Positions 62,468-64,000 of a DNA stretch of 64,000 nucleotides are shown here, piece by piece. Source of the stretch: an uncultured bacterium. Lineage in GTDB: Bacteria; Cyanobacteriota; Vampirovibrionia; Gastranaerophilales; Gastranaerophilaceae. The notes under the pieces are model-generated. The model worked only from the letters and a program-made list of their open reading frames with translations, made no database searches and had not been told where the DNA came from. The stretch spans positions 29,809 to 93,808 of the forward strand of contig CASFNW010000001.1 of assembly GCA_949296245.1 (NCBI GenBank). Direction: 5' to 3'. A program made the position numbers and the translations under genes. Numbering within the stretch: position 1 is the stretch's first letter; every line of letters starts with the position of its first letter.

Positions 62468-63001
62468 ATGCAAATAAACAATTACCAACCAAACCAAAAT
62501 CCTAATTTTGGTGCCAGATTTGTTAATAATGTAAAAGATTTAAGTATTAACACAAAAAAAGTCGGAGCACTTTTTGAAAAATTAACTAAAGATTCACCTA
62601 ACGAAACTTTAATTTTGGATAAAATAGACGCTTTGGGGACTGCTTCGGATTTATTCATACTTAGAGATAACAAAAACAATAAATTAGCAAAAGTCGCATG
62701 TCCATTTACAAGGCATAGTAAAATTGATGAAAATCCAGAAAATCAAGCATCATTATTAAACGATATATTTAGATTTGTAAAAGGGAGAGTAAAGGAAAAT
62801 GCTGCATTCAATGAAATTAAAGACCAAATGAATAAATTACGAGAACAAGAAAAAATTCTTTATGCCAAAGAACTCAAACTAGAAAAACTTCAATTCAAAA
62901 ATATCATGCAAGATGCCGCAAAATATAATATTGAAATATCAGATTTAAAACCAGTTGGGGTAGAAAGCCCAACCTACAACTTGATCTTTTACTACCCATA
63001 G
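62468..63001 (+). CDS. Tagged lineage-specific protein
   Basis: 177 residues. N-terminus M-Q-I-N-N-Y-Q-P-N-Q-N-P-N-F-G-A-R-F carries the tag at 12-16. The rest is a mixed domain with T-L-I-L-D-K-I-D and a charged coiled-coil-like segment (about 110-155). AGAAAGG and a short spacer precede the ATG at 62468, so the frame from 62447 is not preferred. Its C-terminal part has a decayed copy just downstream. Looks like a young, duplicated gene. Confidence 0.6.
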   Translation: MQINNYQPNQNPNFGARFVNNVKDLSINTKKVGALFEKLTKDSPNETLILDKIDALGTASDLFILRDNKNNKLAKVACPFTRHSKIDENPENQASLLNDIFRFVKGRVKENAAFNEIKDQMNKLREQEKILYAKELKLEKLQFKNIMQDAAKYNIEISDLKPVGVESPTYNLIFYYP

Positions 63002-63129
63002 TGAAATAGATGAAAGTCCTGAAAAACAAGCATCATTACTAAATAATATATTTAGATATTATAAAAGAAAAGGCAAGTGAAAATGCTGCATTTAAAGAAA
63101 TCGACATTGAAATGAATAATCAATTTTAA
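62997..63129 (+). pseudogene. Decayed partial copy of the preceding gene
   Basis: Translates as H-S-E-I-D-E-S-P-E-K-Q-A-S-L-L-N-N-I-F-R, almost identical to H-S-K-I-D-E-N-P-E-N-Q-A-S-L-L-N-D-I-F-R of the intact gene. A one-base shift near 63060 puts a TGA in frame, after which A-S-E-N-A-A-F-K-E-I continues in another frame to a stop at 63127-63129. It lacks a start and the N-terminus. Confidence 0.75.
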
Positions 63130-63580
63130 AAAAGTTGACCTTGTACGTCAGCCGGCAGCAGATACGGCTTTGTCGGTTGGGCATACCTGCCCAACAAAAC
63201 AAATTTTGTGTCGGTTTTGTATCAATTAAAAAATTTTCTCAGACTTGATGAAAAATTCTCAACCTTAAAAAAACTTCCGACTAAGAATCGAAATGTCTTT
63301 TTCAAAAATAATCAAACCATTCGTACAAGTTCAAATATGTCCTAAACTTCCGCCACATAAGGGTTAAAAGCAAAAGTCGAGGGGGTGGACTTCAACGGAC
63401 ACTTCGTGGACTTTTCAAGTAATTTGGTTTGATTATTTTCGGACACTTCCGGCAGGTTGAAACCTAAACACAAAGCCGCTTTATGGGGTAAAATCATTTT
63501 AACCGTACAGGATTGAAATGTCTGGTTTAATACACTTATAACATCAAAAGTCCGAATCACAATGGTTTCGGACATTTAAA
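63130..63580. other. Non-coding or remnant stretch
   Basis: No gene supported. It has TGGTTTGATTATTT copies at 63304-63319 (minus) and 63425-63439 (plus), and repeats of GGACACTTC. A 77-codon minus-strand frame (63342-63575) and a mostly open plus frame overlap here; both may be remnants of an element or chance. Confidence 0.45.
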
Positions 63581-63671
63581 TGGAGGAGGAGGTGGGATTC
63601 GAACCCACGGTACGCTACAAACGTACGACAGTTTTCAAGACTGCTCCAATCAACCGCTCTGGCACTCCTCC
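63581..63671 (-). tRNA. tRNA-Ser (anticodon TGA)
   Basis: Class II tRNA: GGAGGAG acceptor pairing with CTCCTCC, anticodon loop CTTGAAA (TGA), a long variable arm with GTACG/CGTAC, and T-arm GTGGG-TTCGAAT-CCCAC. A 3' CCA is encoded (positions 63581-63583 on this strand as TGG). The base before CCA is T, which differs from the usual G of serine tRNAs. Confidence 0.93.
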
Positions 63672-63808
63672 AAGGAGTATCATATATTGATTTGAGTAAG
63701 ATTATATTAATAGAAAAATGTTCAAAAGTAAAGACTTAACTTTCTATAAATTTGAGTTGCATGAAAATTTTTATATGCTATAAATAAGATATAGTTTGAA
63801 TAGATTAT

Positions 63809-63967
<159 letters not shown>

Positions 63968-64000
63968 TTTGACAATTAAATAGATAACAAGATATGCGTC

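Noticed and set aside
63342..63575. 77-codon minus-strand frame near tRNA-Ser
   Set aside because: Starts in the tRNA-adjacent spacer with no ribosome site; a largely open plus frame overlaps. Likely a remnant or chance.
63581..63671. tRNA-Ser as an integration site of a mobile element
   Set aside because: No integrase gene and no second copy of the tRNA 3' end in the window.

Overview
The window reads as ordinary, densely packed chromosome from a low-GC, anaerobic, double-membraned bacterium. The best fit is a gut-type relative of the Cyanobacteria (Melainabacteria/Vampirovibrionia, Gastranaerophilales-like). That placement is inference from gene content: an AsmA-type giant envelope protein and FliO-like, NeuB/KdsC-like and SpoIID-like proteins; the [FeFe]-hydrogenase maturase HydF; a FolE2-type GTP cyclohydrolase and a DapL-like aminotransferase; a class A beta-lactamase-fold protein with a WLPDL loop; RNase HIII; and no photosynthesis genes. 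It also rests on several lineage-specific proteins whose N-termini carry a short aromatic tag (x-F-[G/K/Q/A]-x). No 16S rRNA is present, so the placement stays provisional. No CRISPR array, intact prophage or complete insertion sequence was seen.

Layout. 0-4.6 kb: a structured RNA candidate, rpsT, rpoZ-like, a beta-lactamase-fold protein, a degenerate GGDEF protein and a TOPRIM protein. 4.7-14.2 kb: a tagged cysteine-peptidase-like protein, a dehydrogenase/membrane-protein/hydF run, an RWYD-repeat protein, folE2, an aminotransferase, hisH, a second tagged peptidase-like protein and an exported TPR protein. 14.2-22 kb: core information genes with leader RNAs (rplU-rpmA, pnp, pyrH-frr-cdsA-rnc-rpe). 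22-25.8 kb: rnhC-gcvT-gcvH-gcvPA on the minus strand. 25.9-32.6 kb: the AsmA-like giant, a tagged 5'-nucleotidase and a glycine-zipper protein. 32.7-39.5 kb: an RHH regulator, a P-loop kinase, lysC, a big TPR protein with a sialic-acid-type synthase and phosphatase, fliO-like, and two small convergent ORFs. 39.6-42.4 kb: glutamine synthetase and a GltD-like enzyme (nitrogen assimilation). 42.5-52.6 kb: a GLUG beta-helix protein, tig-clpP-clpX, an alpha-glucan phosphorylase-like protein, a PDZ protein and glyS. 52.7-55.7 kb: the second RWYD protein, SpoIID-like, HU and ftsZ. 55.9-64 kb: more accessory in character, with a three-gene membrane/coiled-coil operon, an amino-acid permease, tagged small proteins, a guanidine-I riboswitch driving a Gdx/SugE exporter, a tagged gene with a decayed duplicate, tRNA-Ser and a broken tRNA-Arg inside a pair of boundary-sharing repeats.

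The observation most likely to point to something undescribed is the N-terminal tag shared by eight, perhaps nine, otherwise unrelated proteins. They include two C/H/N(D) peptidase-like proteins, a 5'-nucleotidase without a Sec signal, a beta-helix protein and a membrane operon. The simplest reading is a common sorting or secretion signal, but this is inference. Other strong leads are the RWYD repeat family, three unidentified leader or structured RNAs, and enzymes with altered catalytic residues (beta-lactamase-like, GGDEF, phosphorylase-like). Several starts below are moved from the longest ORF to an ATG/TTG/GTG with a ribosome binding site.
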